This document shows, piece by piece, positions 21,263 through 31,314 of a stretch of 64,000 nucleotides of DNA. This DNA is from Rothia terrae (GTDB lineage: Bacteria; Actinomycetota; Actinomycetes; Actinomycetales; Micrococcaceae). The stretch covers positions 62,001 to 126,000 of the forward strand of contig NZ_JAAXPV010000002.1 in the NCBI RefSeq assembly GCF_012396615.1. Reading direction: 5' to 3'. Under the pieces are notes generated by a model. The model worked only from the letters and a program-made list of their open reading frames with translations. It was not told where the DNA came from and did no database searches. The position numbers and the translations under genes are program-made. Each line of letters opens with the position of its first letter. Positions within the stretch are counted from its first letter, which is position 1.

Positions 21263-21294
21263 AAGGGTGAGTAAGCATTTGCTTACTCACCCTT
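21263..21294. terminator. Bidirectional terminator pyrD / DUF3043
   Basis: Perfect arms AAGGGTGAGTAAGC and GCTTACTCACCCTT with a four-base loop between two convergent genes. Confidence 0.85.
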
Positions 21295-21308
21295 AGCTTT
21301 TATCAAAT

Positions 21309-21977
21309 CTATGCTGGGTACTGGCCGCGCTTAACCTGAGGCTTAGGAAGGCGCAGACGTCGAATCATGAGAACTCGGTTCATGGTGTACATTCCTGAAC
21401 CGGGCTCAACCTCACCAAACTTAGCAATAAGGCGTTTTTTAATCTTCCGCCATACATACCAGGTATCGAGTACCCACAGCAGGATGATAATCCACATGAT
21501 GGCAGTCGCAATCAACTGGTAGCGTGCAACGAAAAGAGTTACGAAGAAAACCGCAACCAATGCGATGAGCACAAAGTCACCGACATTGTAACGGGCATCC
21601 ACAAAATCACGAATGAAACGACGCTGAGGACCGCGATCACGCAGAGGCAGATATCGCTCATCGCCGGTCTGCAGAGCTCGTTGTTCACGCGCACGATTTT
21701 CGCGTGCTATCTTACGTTCTTCTTCTTTAGCAGCCTTACGGTCTTCGGGCACCAAGGGCTGACGACGCGCAGCTTGCTGTTCCTTACGCGAGGGGGTAGG
21801 ACGTCCCTTAGGTTGCGTAGTCTTTTTCGATTTAGTTTCCTTAGCAACCTTGGGGCTGGTCTTAACATCGTCCCTTGCCGGCGCTTTAACTAACTTTGAA
21901 GGTTCTTGCGAGGGAGCTTTCACAGAGCCACGGGTTGATGGCTGTCCCTGAGTCTTATCTTTATTACGTCCAAACAC
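21309..21977 (-). CDS. DUF3043 family membrane protein
   Basis: 222 residues, GTG start at 21977. The first 100 residues are highly charged (lysine, arginine, glutamate) and low in complexity; RYLPLRDRGPQRRFIRDFVDARYNVGDF begins the conserved DUF3043 region, followed by two membrane helices (LIALVAVFFVTLFVA and LIATAIMWIIILLWVLDTW) and a basic tail. The function of the family is unknown. In many actinobacteria it is a neighbour of the M20 peptidase and pyrD, as here. Confidence 0.8.
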   Translation of the reverse strand: MFGRNKDKTQGQPSTRGSVKAPSQEPSKLVKAPARDDVKTSPKVAKETKSKKTTQPKGRPTPSRKEQQAARRQPLVPEDRKAAKEEERKIARENRAREQRALQTGDERYLPLRDRGPQRRFIRDFVDARYNVGDFVLIALVAVFFVTLFVARYQLIATAIMWIIILLWVLDTWYVWRKIKKRLIAKFGEVEPGSGMYTMNRVLMIRRLRLPKPQVKRGQYPA

Positions 21978-22032
21978 TATTCAAGAATATCGAAGATATG
22001 AGATTGATGTGTATCGAGAGTAGTCTAAAGAT

Positions 22033-23433
22033 ATGAATATCTCACCAGAATTTGATTTTTCGAACCCTCCGCAGTTGGCTCAGAAAGTAAGCGACAATTT
22101 GGATATCGCAATGAAGCGACTGTCTGATTTGGTAGCGATTCCCTCCATTGCGTGGGAAGCTTTTGACCGGACTCAGGTGCATAAAAGCGCAGAAAAAGTT
22201 AAAGAGCTGGCTTTGGAAGTCGGGTTTGAGAGCGCAGAAATCCTGACAGCTACTTATGGCCAAGACGCCAAAGAGGGCATGCCTGCGGTAGTAGCTCATA
22301 AGCCCGCTAAACCGGGGTATCCCACAGTTCTTCTGTATGCTCATCACGATGTTCAACCGGTCGGTGATGAAAACGAATGGGAAACTAAGCCGTTTGAAGC
22401 TACACAGGTAGGGGATAGGCTCTTCGGCCGCGGTGCGGCAGATGACAAGGCAGGTGTGGTTGCACATCTCACTGCATTTGAAACTGTCAAAGAAGCGATG
22501 GGAGCTGACTTTAATGCCGGCGTCACTCTTTTCATCGAAGGTGAAGAAGAAGCTGGTTCACCCAGTTTCGCGTCGTTCTTAGAAACCTACAGCGATAAGC
22601 TGCAGTCGGATGTCATCGTTGTAGCTGATTCTACAAACTGGCAGAAGGGTGTACCTGCGCTGACCACCAGTCTCCGAGGTGTCGCTAGCGGTGAAATTAG
22701 TGTTCGAGTTGCAGATCATGACGTTCATTCAGGGATGTTTGGTGGCCCGTTATTGGATGCGCACACTGTCATGGTTCGCGCTTTAGCGTCACTCCATGAC
22801 TCTAAAGGTAAAGTTGCAGTTGAAGGTTTAGTGCGTGGATCTGAACCAGAAGTTGAATACACTGAAGAGAATTTCCGTACTGACTCTGGAATCCTCAACT
22901 CAATGCGCCTTGCAGGAGAAGGCTCGCTCTCATCACGCCTGTGGACGCAGCCAGCAATCTCAATTATCGGCATGAACATTGCTGATGTTGATAGGGCATC
23001 GAATACTATTGCGTCACGTTCGACTGCAAAAATTAGCGTTCGTCTCGCTCCAGGCAGTAATCCGCAAGAGGCTCACCAAGCTCTTGAGAAGCATTTCAAA
23101 AACCTCGATTTATGGGGTGCTGAAATCAGTTACAGCGCGGATGATTCCGGTCTTCCCTTTAGCACCGATACCTCTTCAACGGGCGCTCAGTTAGCTCTGC
23201 GTTCATTTGAAACAGCATGGGGTGTTACCCCCGTGAGCACCGGCCTAGGCGGCTCAATTCCCTTCATTGCCGACCTGAAGGAAGTCTTCCCCACTGCAGA
23301 AATCCTTATCACCGGAATTGAAGACCCCGATACTCGGGCACACAGTGCGAATGAATCCCTGTACGTTCCCGATTTTGAGAAAGCGATAGTTGCTGAAGCG
23401 TTGATGTTAAGCGCATTGAGCCGTAACAGCTAA
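22033..23433 (+). CDS. M20 family metallopeptidase (dipeptidase)
   Basis: 466 residues. The zinc site reads VLLYAHHDVQPVG and GRGAADDKAGVVAHL, with the catalytic pair in FIEGEEEAGSP, and a late conserved histidine in TRAHSANESLYV. A dimerisation domain is inserted in the middle. The enzyme probably cleaves dipeptides. No ribosome binding site precedes the ATG; instead TAGTCT lies six bases upstream of it, which fits a -10 element of a leaderless transcript. It is divergent from the DUF3043 gene. Confidence 0.88.
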   Translation: MNISPEFDFSNPPQLAQKVSDNLDIAMKRLSDLVAIPSIAWEAFDRTQVHKSAEKVKELALEVGFESAEILTATYGQDAKEGMPAVVAHKPAKPGYPTVLLYAHHDVQPVGDENEWETKPFEATQVGDRLFGRGAADDKAGVVAHLTAFETVKEAMGADFNAGVTLFIEGEEEAGSPSFASFLETYSDKLQSDVIVVADSTNWQKGVPALTTSLRGVASGEISVRVADHDVHSGMFGGPLLDAHTVMVRALASLHDSKGKVAVEGLVRGSEPEVEYTEENFRTDSGILNSMRLAGEGSLSSRLWTQPAISIIGMNIADVDRASNTIASRSTAKISVRLAPGSNPQEAHQALEKHFKNLDLWGAEISYSADDSGLPFSTDTSSTGAQLALRSFETAWGVTPVSTGLGGSIPFIADLKEVFPTAEILITGIEDPDTRAHSANESLYVPDFEKAIVAEALMLSALSRNS

Positions 23434-23554
23434 ATCACCCGCACGGGGCTATGCGGTAGCGGAATAAATCAAACCCGCATAAAGTTAACTCCGGTAGCAA
23501 TATTAAATTTTTAGGTAGGCTCGTTGCTTACCTGCTGAGAGAAAGGAGCTACAT

Positions 23555-23908
23555 ATGACTGATGTAGCTACTGAACTTCCAACCCACGGCGTCAACCTCA
23601 CCGATGTTGCAGCAACTAAAGTACGCACTTTACTGGAGCAAGAAGGACGCACTGACTTGCGTCTTCGCGTAGCGGTCCAGCCCGGTGGCTGCTCCGGTCT
23701 GATCTACCAGCTGTACTTTGATGAACGTGTACTTGATGGTGACGCAACACGCGATTTCGACGGCGTGGAAGTTATCGTCGATCGTATGAGCGTACCTTAC
23801 CTCGAAGGCTCAACCATCGACTTTGAAGACACCATTGAAAAACAGGGTTTCTCAATTGATAACCCCAATGCGCAGGGATCATGCGCATGTGGTGATTCAT
23901 TCCACTAA
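23555..23908 (+). CDS. erpA: Iron-sulfur cluster insertion protein ErpA
   Basis: 117 residues. The A-type carrier cysteines are C in GGCSGL and the pair in GSCACGDSFH at the C-terminus. A-type carriers pass Fe-S clusters to target enzymes; in Micrococcaceae the gene lies just before ctaC as here, and the respiratory Rieske protein is a plausible client. ATG start with AAAGGAGC upstream. It ends at a strong terminator. Confidence 0.95.
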   Translation: MTDVATELPTHGVNLTDVAATKVRTLLEQEGRTDLRLRVAVQPGGCSGLIYQLYFDERVLDGDATRDFDGVEVIVDRMSVPYLEGSTIDFEDTIEKQGFSIDNPNAQGSCACGDSFH

Positions 23909-23924
23909 ATCATCGCTTGATTAA

Positions 23925-23971
23925 AACGAACTTGTGGGGGAGCAACCTAGTTGCGACCCCACAAGTTCGTT
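23925..23971 (+). terminator. Terminator of erpA
   Basis: Perfect 15-base arms AACGAACTTGTGGGG and CCCCACAAGTTCGTT, with an inner loop, then TAAAAATC. Confidence 0.8.
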
Positions 23972-24146
23972 AAAAATCAATATTTTTAAGAAATACTTTG
24001 AAATGACACGAGGTTTGCATGACAGAGTGTCACCACAATGAATGAAATACGGGTAAGCTCGTATTCGAAAGTATTTAAATCTTGTGCTAATACTGTCCAC
24101 ACGCAGTATTCCAAGAACACGCACACCGCAAAAGGAAGGGCCGTCT

Positions 24147-25016
24147 GTGAGTTCGCAGCATCGAACCAGCAGCCGCAAGCTGAAGGGTCTGAAGATTTCA
24201 TCAGTTACCCTGGCTTCCGCATTGTTTCTGACTGGATGTTCAGATCAAGCAAAGGTGGGTTGGCTGCCCACCCATCGAGGTGTGACCGATAATGCTGACC
24301 TCATCATGGATCTTTGGATCGGTTCATGGGTCGCAGCATTGATCGTTGGTCTCATTACTTGGGGCCTCATGCTATGGTGCTTCATTGCATACCGTCGCCG
24401 TAAAAACGAAATCGGTTACCCTCGCCAGCTGGCATACCATGCACCGCTGGAAATTTTTTACACCATTGCTCCCATCATCTTGATTGTGAGCCTCTTCAGC
24501 TTCTCCGATACAGCTGAACGTGCGATTACCGCACCTAAGGCTGATCAGGCAGATGTAACTGTCGAGGTCTACGGCAAGCAGTGGGCATGGGATTTCAACT
24601 ACCTCGATGAAAATGTTTATTCATCAGGTGTTCAGGCTCGTTTGGATAAGCAGGGCGACGAAGGTGTTGAAGAAACCCTTCCCACTCTGTACCTGCCTGT
24701 TAACTCGACTGTTGACCTGCAGCTCAAGACCCGCGACGTCATCCACTCATTCTGGGTTCCCGCGTTCCTTGAAAAGCGCGATACTATCCCCGGTCAGACC
24801 AACCACATGTACTTCACCACGCATGAAGAAGGCTTCTACGCTGGCAAATGTGCTGAGCTCTGCGGCGAGTACCACTCCGAGATGCTGTTCAATGTTGCAG
24901 TTGTATCTCAGGAAGAATACGACCAGCAGATGAAGGCTCTGGCTGATGAGGGTAACACGGGTCGTTTGGGCGAGGAATTCAACCGCAACCCGAACCTTAA
25001 CGTTATGGACAAGTAA
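24147..25016 (+). CDS. ctaC: Cytochrome c oxidase subunit II
   Basis: 289 residues from GTG 24147, which has AAGGAAGG about six bases upstream; longer in-frame starts lack one. The N-terminus is a lipoprotein-type signal ([15 protein letters not shown]), then two membrane helices, then the periplasmic cupredoxin domain. The CuA ligands are visible in [14 protein letters not shown]. It receives electrons from the diheme cytochrome QcrC in actinobacteria, which have no soluble cytochrome c. First gene of ctaC-ctaD-ctaF; ctaD begins ten bases after its stop. Confidence 0.96.
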   Translation: MSSQHRTSSRKLKGLKISSVTLASALFLTGCSDQAKVGWLPTHRGVTDNADLIMDLWIGSWVAALIVGLITWGLMLWCFIAYRRRKNEIGYPRQLAYHAPLEIFYTIAPIILIVSLFSFSDTAERAITAPKADQADVTVEVYGKQWAWDFNYLDENVYSSGVQARLDKQGDEGVEETLPTLYLPVNSTVDLQLKTRDVIHSFWVPAFLEKRDTIPGQTNHMYFTTHEEGFYAGKCAELCGEYHSEMLFNVAVVSQEEYDQQMKALADEGNTGRLGEEFNRNPNLNVMDK

Positions 25017-25026
25017 GGGGGAACAC

Positions 25027-26736
25027 ATGTCAACTTTTGAGTATTCAGCTGAGGGCACCAGCCCTGTAGTATCACGTGTGGTACCTAAGTCCAAGGGACG
25101 CATCATCGTCAACTGGCTTACCTCCACCGACCACAAGACCATCGGGTACATGTACCTGATTGCCGCTTTCATCTTCTTCTGCTTCGCAGGTGTTATGGCA
25201 CTTGTGATGCGACTTGAGCTCTTTGAACCCGGTATGCAGGTTCTGCACACCAAAGAACAGTTCAACCAGCTCTTCACCATGCACGGCACCTTGATGTTGC
25301 TGATGTTCGGTACACCTTTGTTCACTGCATTTGCAAACATTCTTGTTCCTTTGCAGATCGGTGCACCTGACGTTGCATTCCCTCGCCTTAACGCTCTGGC
25401 GTTCTGGTTCTTCCTGTTCGGTTCATTTATTGCAATCGCAGGCTTCATTACCCCTCAGGGTGCTGCATCATTCGGCTGGTTCGCTTATGCGCCCCTGAAC
25501 AGCACCACTTACTCACCTTCAGTAGGTGGCGATCTCTGGGTATTCGGCCTAGCTCTACAGGGCTTCGGCACCATCATGGGTGGCGTCAACTTCTTGACCA
25601 CCATCCTTTGTATGCGTGCACCGGGTATGACCATGTGGCGTATGCCGGTCTTCACCTGGACCACTCTCATTACCTCAATCTTGATCATCATGATCTTCCC
25701 CCCGTTGGCATCTGCACTCTTCGCATTGGGTATGGATCGTCGTTTGGGTGGACATATCTTTGATCCTGAAAACGGTGGCGCAGTTCTGTGGCAGCACCTA
25801 TTCTGGTTCTTTGGTCACCCCGAGGTTTATGTCTTGGCTTTGCCCTTCTTCGGCATCGTTTCTGAAATTATTCCTGTCTTCTCACGTAAGCCCATCTTTG
25901 GCTACAAGGGTCTTGTTTTTGCGACCATCGCAATTGCAGCTCTTTCAGTAACCGTTTGGGCTCACCACATGTACGTAACCGGCGCAGTTATGTTGCCGTT
26001 CTTCTCGTTCATGACCATGATGATTGGCGTTCCGACCGGTGTGAAGTTCTTCAACTGGATCGGTACCATGTGGCAGGGTTCAATCACTTTTGAGACTCCT
26101 CTCCTGTGGGTTATCGGCTTCTTGATTACCTTCCTCTTCGGCGGTATCACCGGTATCATCCTCGCGACTCCGCCGCTGGACTTCCACCTATCAGATTCCT
26201 ACTTTGTGGTTGCTCACTTCCACTACGTAATCTTCGGTACCATCGTGTTCGGTATGTTCGCAGGTCTGTACTTCTGGTGGCCTAAATTCACCGGTAAGAT
26301 GCTCAACGAGCGCATCGGCAAGATTCACTTCTGGTTGCTCTTCATTGGCTTCCATATGACCTTCTTGGTACAGCACTGGCTCGGTGTCGATGGTATGCCC
26401 CGTCGTTACGCGGACTACATGCCCGAAGATGGATTCACCTGGATGAACCAGCTCTCAACCGTAGGCTCAATGATTCTTGCAGTTTCAATGATTCCTTGGT
26501 TCTGGAACGTTTACACCACTAGCCGCAATGGCAAGAAGGTAGAAGTTGACGATCCTTGGGGCTTCGGCGGTTCGCTGGAGTGGGCAACCTCTTGCCCGCC
26601 TCCTCGCCACAACTTCACCGCTCTGCCTCGCATCCGTTCAGAGCGTCCGGCGTTGGACCTGCACCATCCTGAATTGTCAACCAACCATGACGTAGCTGCT
26701 GCAGCTCGTCGTGCAGTAGCAGACGTAAGGGCATAA
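25027..26736 (+). CDS. ctaD: Cytochrome c oxidase subunit I (aa3 type)
   Basis: 569 residues from ATG 25027, preceded by AAGGGGGAA; an earlier in-frame start would overlap ctaC and is unlikely. Twelve membrane helices are expected. HEME/CuB landmarks are present: [12 protein letters not shown] with a low-spin heme histidine, [19 protein letters not shown] with the His-Glu-Tyr cross-link motif, WAHHMYVTG with the CuB histidines, and [14 protein letters not shown] near the end. Catalyses reduction of oxygen to water with proton pumping. Cotranscribed with ctaC and ctaF. Confidence 0.98.
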   Translation: MSTFEYSAEGTSPVVSRVVPKSKGRIIVNWLTSTDHKTIGYMYLIAAFIFFCFAGVMALVMRLELFEPGMQVLHTKEQFNQLFTMHGTLMLLMFGTPLFTAFANILVPLQIGAPDVAFPRLNALAFWFFLFGSFIAIAGFITPQGAASFGWFAYAPLNSTTYSPSVGGDLWVFGLALQGFGTIMGGVNFLTTILCMRAPGMTMWRMPVFTWTTLITSILIIMIFPPLASALFALGMDRRLGGHIFDPENGGAVLWQHLFWFFGHPEVYVLALPFFGIVSEIIPVFSRKPIFGYKGLVFATIAIAALSVTVWAHHMYVTGAVMLPFFSFMTMMIGVPTGVKFFNWIGTMWQGSITFETPLLWVIGFLITFLFGGITGIILATPPLDFHLSDSYFVVAHFHYVIFGTIVFGMFAGLYFWWPKFTGKMLNERIGKIHFWLLFIGFHMTFLVQHWLGVDGMPRRYADYMPEDGFTWMNQLSTVGSMILAVSMIPWFWNVYTTSRNGKKVEVDDPWGFGGSLEWATSCPPPRHNFTALPRIRSERPALDLHHPELSTNHDVAAAARRAVADVRA

Positions 26737-26740
26737 CCTC

Positions 26741-27142
26741 ATGAAACTTCTTGCAAAGATTTTCGGTTTGATTGGTGTCTTCTTGATTCCCGTAGGCATT
26801 GTTTACGGTTTCATGACACACTTCAAGGAATGGGCTGGTTTCCCTGCAATTCTCGCAACTGCAGTAATGTGTCTCTTCCTCTGGTGGTTCCTTGGATTCA
26901 CTGACAAGATGCATCCTGATCAGCCGTACGAAAACCTCGACGGTGAAATCTCAGATGCAGCAGGAGCATACGGTTTCTACTCACCGTGGTCATGGTGGCC
27001 GCTAGCACTTGGTACCGTTGCAGCTATCGCAGTTGTAGGTATCGCTATTGCACCATGGGTCACTCTGTTGGCCATTCCTGTTGCACTGGCTGCACTCGTT
27101 GGTTGGGTCTACGAATACAACCGTGGTAACCACGCTCACTAA
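26741..27142 (+). CDS. ctaF: Cytochrome c oxidase subunit IV (actinobacterial CtaF)
   Basis: 133 residues with four hydrophobic stretches (KIFGLIGVFLIPVGIVYGFM, FPAILATAVMCLFLWWFLGF, WPLALGTVAAIAVVGIAIAPW, LLAIPVALAALVGWVYEY). This is the actinobacterium-specific fourth subunit of the aa3 oxidase, always next to ctaD. The ATG lies four bases after the ctaD stop. The gene ends at a terminator, closing the ctaCDF unit. Confidence 0.92.
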   Translation: MKLLAKIFGLIGVFLIPVGIVYGFMTHFKEWAGFPAILATAVMCLFLWWFLGFTDKMHPDQPYENLDGEISDAAGAYGFYSPWSWWPLALGTVAAIAVVGIAIAPWVTLLAIPVALAALVGWVYEYNRGNHAH

Positions 27143-27164
27143 TTGAGTAAGCAGGCATAAGTCG

Positions 27165-27200
27165 TTCAGGCGGATACAGATTATTCTGTATCCGCCTGAA
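27165..27200 (+). terminator. Terminator of ctaCDF
   Basis: Perfect 16-base arms TTCAGGCGGATACAGA and TCTGTATCCGCCTGAA with a four-base loop, followed by TTTGTTT. Confidence 0.9.
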
Positions 27201-28399
27201 TTTGTTTAAGCTGGCAGTTCCTTGCCCAATCTCCGTTAACAACAGCAATAGTAGGTGCCCGGCTGCAGCGTGTCTACAACACTACGAGCATATTTTGGGT
27301 CTCTATCAACACCGCGGCTTTTAGCAAAACAATCTTTATTCAGCGCAACAAAGCGTCCAGAATATACAGCGGTTTTGAACACGCTCAATGACTCTAAACT
27401 CTACTCAGCGATCCAAGATAGAACACTGAGCATTTGCGGTGCTGAGCAACAGAACAACAATGCCAATATCAATAAAAAGTCATTGGTGACCAGGGATATC
27501 ACGAGAATTTTTATGGTGCGGCTGTGAGGGCTATGCCAAAGCCTTTTATTCCTGGTGCACGTGGGTTTGAGGGACACAAGCAAAACTAGCCTCGTCTGGC
27601 TAGATTGAGCAATAGTTGCAGCCTCTTGCAGGCAGATTGATGGTTGCGAGGTTGTCCTTACTACCGCCAAGTGGCTATAAAGCGATAGAGAGTATAAATT
27701 TTATGGCCCGATGCGACTGCTCTGCCTTAACGCATCATGGCGCAGGCCGAGTCTGTCTAAACGCACGAAAGTTACCAGTTTCCTTCTGCTATCTTTCAGA
27801 GGATCATATCGGCTTCGTAGGGGAGCACCCAGACGAGTAACAAAGTAATTTGGGTTCGGATCTGTTTTCCGTCAGCTTCAGGAAAACTGGCCGATCGAAA
27901 TCACGCTGACTATAATCGTGTATTCATCTCAAGAATCTTGGTGCTGTATCTATTCTGATTTCTACTTTTAAGGCGTGCGCTGATATGAAGAGATACTTCA
28001 CTAGGGCTGTATGAACAATCTCGCAGCCAATAGATCATCCCTATAGGTTCATGCGCTCAATCGATCTAGATTGCTAGGCCCCAAAACATTCTCACTCTTT
28101 AGACTAAATCTTCGTTCTAAGGGCCTAAATACCAGATATCAGTGGGGCAATCGAACTGATGATGTATTTACCTTCTGAAATGGCTTTGTACGGCTTTAAC
28201 AGGCTATTAGTCCATACTGGGTGAGTCTAACCCGCCCGACCTCTGACAGAATAATCTGCTAAGACTGCAAATGTGTAAACGATCAGTTCGAGTTTCGTTG
28301 ACCTGTTGCACCGATGATGACCATAGGAATAGCTCAAGGCTTGTCGACATCTTCGGACCATTTCACTACATTCAATCCATCTCACCAAACGACACCATC
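27201..28399. other. Gene-poor 1.2-kb stretch between ctaF and qcrB
   Basis: No frame here combines adequate length, a ribosome binding site and a recognisable protein. The flanking operons end at strong terminators pointing in from both sides. I found no tRNA or known actinobacterial small RNA by eye. A local inverted repeat, GTTTTCC ten bases GGAAAAC, sits near 27864-27887. The one coding-like run is listed separately at 27236-27502. The stretch may be gene decay, or may hide an uncharacterised RNA. Confidence 0.6.
27236..27502 (-). pseudogene. Possible decayed small lipoprotein or secreted peptide gene
   Basis: From GTG 27502 the frame encodes a hydrophobic start (FLLILALLFCCSAPQ, which looks like a lipoprotein signal), meets a TAG at 27401, then continues in the same frame for 54 codons with ordinary amino-acid use (KTAVYSGRFVALNKDCFAKS) to TAA at 27236, ending in CCC. 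That pattern fits one nonsense mutation in a short gene. There is no convincing ribosome binding site and no recognised family, so this may be chance. Confidence 0.2.
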
Positions 28400-28455
28400 G
28401 TTTGTTGCTTAGAAGCAACAAAAAGGAGGACCCCTCGGCGAGGGATCCTCCTTTT
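28400..28455 (-). terminator. Tandem hairpins ending the ctaE-qcrCAB operon
   Basis: Downstream of qcrB on the minus strand, AAAAGGAGGATCCCT pairs with AGGGGTCCTCCTTTT (28421-28455), followed by TTTTTG; a second perfect hairpin, TTTGTTGCTT against AAGCAACAAA (28400-28421), follows at once. The first is a good intrinsic terminator. Confidence 0.8.
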
Positions 28456-28478
28456 AAGAACTATCTCTAACTTTAGAT

Positions 28479-30167
28479 TTAGTTGTGTGAGTGGCCGCCA
28501 AGGGAGCCAGTAGGCTTGGGACCAGCTTCAACAGCTTCGGTACCGTGACCGTGATGGTGCGCAGCTTCGAGCTCAGCGGGGCTGACAGGAGCTACACGAT
28601 CTTCAAAGAACCACTTTGAGATGCGAGCGCGGATCTTCTCAGCACCGGTAATTTTGCCCTTAGCATTAGGCTGTGCAGCCAAAGGCTCAGGTGATTCGAA
28701 AGAAACGAGCTTATAACGGTGGTACTCATCCAACGGCTTGTGAACTTCAATAAATTCGCCGTGGGGGAGCTGAACAACGTTACCGGTTTCGATACCGTGC
28801 AATACCAGTTCACGATCCTTGCGCTGCAGAGACAGGCAAATACGGCGAACGATAATGAACGCAATAATCGGACCGAAGAACCACAGGAAGCGCAATACGT
28901 AAGCCACATCGTTCAGCGAAACGTGGAAGTGAGTCGCAATCAAGTCAGAGCTTGCTGCAATCATCATCACTGAGTAGTAAACGATGCCTGCTGCGCCAGC
29001 TGCGGTACGGAACGGAGCGTTACGCGGACGATCAAGAATGTTGTGAACTCGATTGTCCTTGGTAACCCAACGTTCAATCCAGGGCCAAGTGAACATGAAC
29101 AACACGAGGACGCCTGCGAGCATGAAGGGCAACAGAACTGCTAATACGAAGGTGTGGTTGAAAAGATCAATCTTCCATGACCAGGGGAATGAACCGGGCC
29201 ACAGGCGCAAGGCGCCATCGCCGAAGCCTACGTACCAGTCAGGCTGAGTACCGGCCTGAACGGGTGAAGGATCGTAAGGACCGTAGTTCCAAATCGCATT
29301 GATGGTGAAAGTTGCACCAAGGAACGCAATAATACCGAACACGATGAAGAAGAAACCGCCAGCCTTAGCTGCATAGACGGGACCTACAGGGAAGCCCACA
29401 ACGTTGTCCTCAGTGCGGCCGGGGCCAGGGTACTGAGTGTGCTTGTGAACAACCACCATGAACAGGTGAATAGCCATAAGCAACAGCAACAGTGCAGGAA
29501 TCACCATGATGTGAATCGAGTACAAACGGCTGATCAACAGGGTACCGGGGAACTCGCCACCGAAGAAGAACATCGAGAGGTAAGTACCTACAAGAGGAAT
29601 AGCCTTCATGATGCCGTCCACAATACGCAGACCGTTACCTGAAAGAACGTCATCGGGGAGTGAGTAACCGGTGAAGCCAGCAAAAATGCCGAGCAACCAG
29701 AGGCAGCAACCTACTACCCAGTTGAGTTCACGAGGACGACGGAATGCGCCGGTGAAGAATACGCGGAGCATGTGGATCGTCAGTGCAGTCATAAACAGCA
29801 ACGCTGCCCAGTGGTGAATCTGGCGCAGCAACAAACCGCCACGAACATCAAATGAAATATCCAAAGCTGAGCTATAAGCTGCAGACATATGGACACCCTT
29901 GAGAGGCAAATAAGTACCATCGTAGGTTACTGATGCCATCGAGGGGTTGAACCACAGGGTCAAGAAAGTACCCGAGAGGATCAGAATGATGAGGCTGTAC
30001 ATTGCAACCTCACCGAACATAAAGGTCCAGTGATCGGGGAAAATCTTGCGTCCGAATTCACGAACGATACCTGACATACCTACGCGGGTATCAACGAAGT
30101 TAGTGATTTTACCGGTAGTAGTGCGTGCCTGGTAGTTATTTTCGGTCTCAATAACGTGGTGTGCCAT
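28479..30167 (-). CDS. qcrB: Cytochrome bc1 complex cytochrome b subunit
   Basis: 562 residues. The first about 400 residues form the cytochrome b core: WGEVAMYSLIILILSG-type helices, HHWAALLFMTALTIHMLRVFF carrying heme histidines, GYSLPDDVLSGNGLRI, and IHLFMVVVHKHTQYPGPG. A polar C-terminal extension of about 130 residues ends in a His/Gly-rich tail, typical of actinobacterial QcrB. It oxidises menaquinol and passes electrons to Rieske and QcrC. The ATG overlaps the qcrA stop by one base (TAATG). Confidence 0.97.
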   Translation of the reverse strand: MAHHVIETENNYQARTTTGKITNFVDTRVGMSGIVREFGRKIFPDHWTFMFGEVAMYSLIILILSGTFLTLWFNPSMASVTYDGTYLPLKGVHMSAAYSSALDISFDVRGGLLLRQIHHWAALLFMTALTIHMLRVFFTGAFRRPRELNWVVGCCLWLLGIFAGFTGYSLPDDVLSGNGLRIVDGIMKAIPLVGTYLSMFFFGGEFPGTLLISRLYSIHIMVIPALLLLLMAIHLFMVVVHKHTQYPGPGRTEDNVVGFPVGPVYAAKAGGFFFIVFGIIAFLGATFTINAIWNYGPYDPSPVQAGTQPDWYVGFGDGALRLWPGSFPWSWKIDLFNHTFVLAVLLPFMLAGVLVLFMFTWPWIERWVTKDNRVHNILDRPRNAPFRTAAGAAGIVYYSVMMIAASSDLIATHFHVSLNDVAYVLRFLWFFGPIIAFIIVRRICLSLQRKDRELVLHGIETGNVVQLPHGEFIEVHKPLDEYHRYKLVSFESPEPLAAQPNAKGKITGAEKIRARISKWFFEDRVAPVSPAELEAAHHHGHGTEAVEAGPKPTGSLGGHSHN

Positions 30168-31261
30168 TAGTTAGCCTCACCTGCCATTTCGTTAACGTGC
30201 TTAGCACGTTCCCAGTATGCAGGGCCGACGGGCTCATGGAAGTCGCTCTGAGCAACCAAGTAACCTTCTTCATCCACAGCAATGGGAAGCTGGGGCAAAG
30301 GATGCGCAGCAGGTCCGAAAATAACTTCGCACTCATTTGCAGCGTCAAAGGTTGACTGGTGGCAAGGGCACAACAGGTGGTGCGTACGCTGCTCGTAAAG
30401 AGCAATGGGGCAACCAACGTGAGTACATACCTTGGAGAACGCCAAGATGCCGTCAACGTTCCAGTCCTTGCGGTCCTCTGAGATGTTGAGTTCTGCAGGG
30501 TTAATACGCATCAGAAGAACTACAGCCTTAGCCTTTTCTTCAACGTAGCCGGTTTCGTGAGTCAGTGACTGCAGGTTTTCAGGTAGGACGTGGTATGCCG
30601 AACCGATGGTAACGTCTGCAGCCTTAATCGGGGTACCTGAGGGATCACGAACCAGTCGTACACCCTGATCCCACAAAGTGTGCTTCAGAAGTGAAGGATT
30701 AGCAGGACCCAAGTCGCGGAACAAGGTAACAAAAGTCAGCGGTGCAAGAATGATTGAACCGATCAAAGTGTTACGCAACAGCGGGCGACGCTTGATGCCC
30801 GACTCGTCAATAATGGTTTCCATGATGTCCTGTGCCTCTGCGCGGGACTCTTCAGAAGAAACCGGGTGACGCATTTCGACCATTTCATGGTCGGGCATCA
30901 ACGCGCGTGCCCAGTGAACAATACCGATACCGATACCGAACATTGAAAGAGCAATGCCAAGACCCAAGAAAAGATTCTGCAAGCGAAGCAGGTGGTTATT
31001 CTCAGGGTTGGTTACATCGTAGAAGTTGCCCTCTACGCGAATGCCAAAGTAAGCAAACCAGAAAAGCAAAGCGCCAAGAATCGAAATCACGAAAAGAAGC
31101 GTGACGTGGCGTTCTGCCTTTTTGTTCTGCTTAGGATCCACGTCGGTTAGACGCGGGGAGTGCGGAGGCAGTCCCGGATCAGGGAACTTCTCCTTACTTG
31201 CCTCAAGAGAGGTAACTGCAACTGAAGAAACTTCTTCAGTGCTGTCACGATGGTTACCCAT
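30167..31261 (-). CDS. qcrA: Rieske iron-sulfur subunit of the bc1 complex
   Basis: 364 residues from ATG 31261, which has TTGAGG six bases upstream; a TTG four codons earlier overlaps that site. The 2Fe-2S ligands are in CTHVGCPIALYE and CPCHQSTFD. Three N-terminal membrane helices precede the cluster domain (VTLLFVISILGALLFWFAYFG, LFLGLGIALSMFGIGIGIVHW, IGSIILAPLTFVTLF), the actinobacterial form; most other bacteria have one. The stop overlaps the qcrB start. Confidence 0.97.
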   Translation of the reverse strand: MGNHRDSTEEVSSVAVTSLEASKEKFPDPGLPPHSPRLTDVDPKQNKKAERHVTLLFVISILGALLFWFAYFGIRVEGNFYDVTNPENNHLLRLQNLFLGLGIALSMFGIGIGIVHWARALMPDHEMVEMRHPVSSEESRAEAQDIMETIIDESGIKRRPLLRNTLIGSIILAPLTFVTLFRDLGPANPSLLKHTLWDQGVRLVRDPSGTPIKAADVTIGSAYHVLPENLQSLTHETGYVEEKAKAVVLLMRINPAELNISEDRKDWNVDGILAFSKVCTHVGCPIALYEQRTHHLLCPCHQSTFDAANECEVIFGPAAHPLPQLPIAVDEEGYLVAQSDFHEPVGPAYWERAKHVNEMAGEAN

Positions 31262-31314
31262 GTGATGCCTCAAATCTTCCTAGAACTAGTCAAATATTGT
31301 GTGTGCTTACCGAA

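Noticed and set aside
28271-28513. Small frame over the end of the qcrB operon
   Set aside because: It crosses the terminator hairpins and the qcrB 3' end in antisense and has no coding character.
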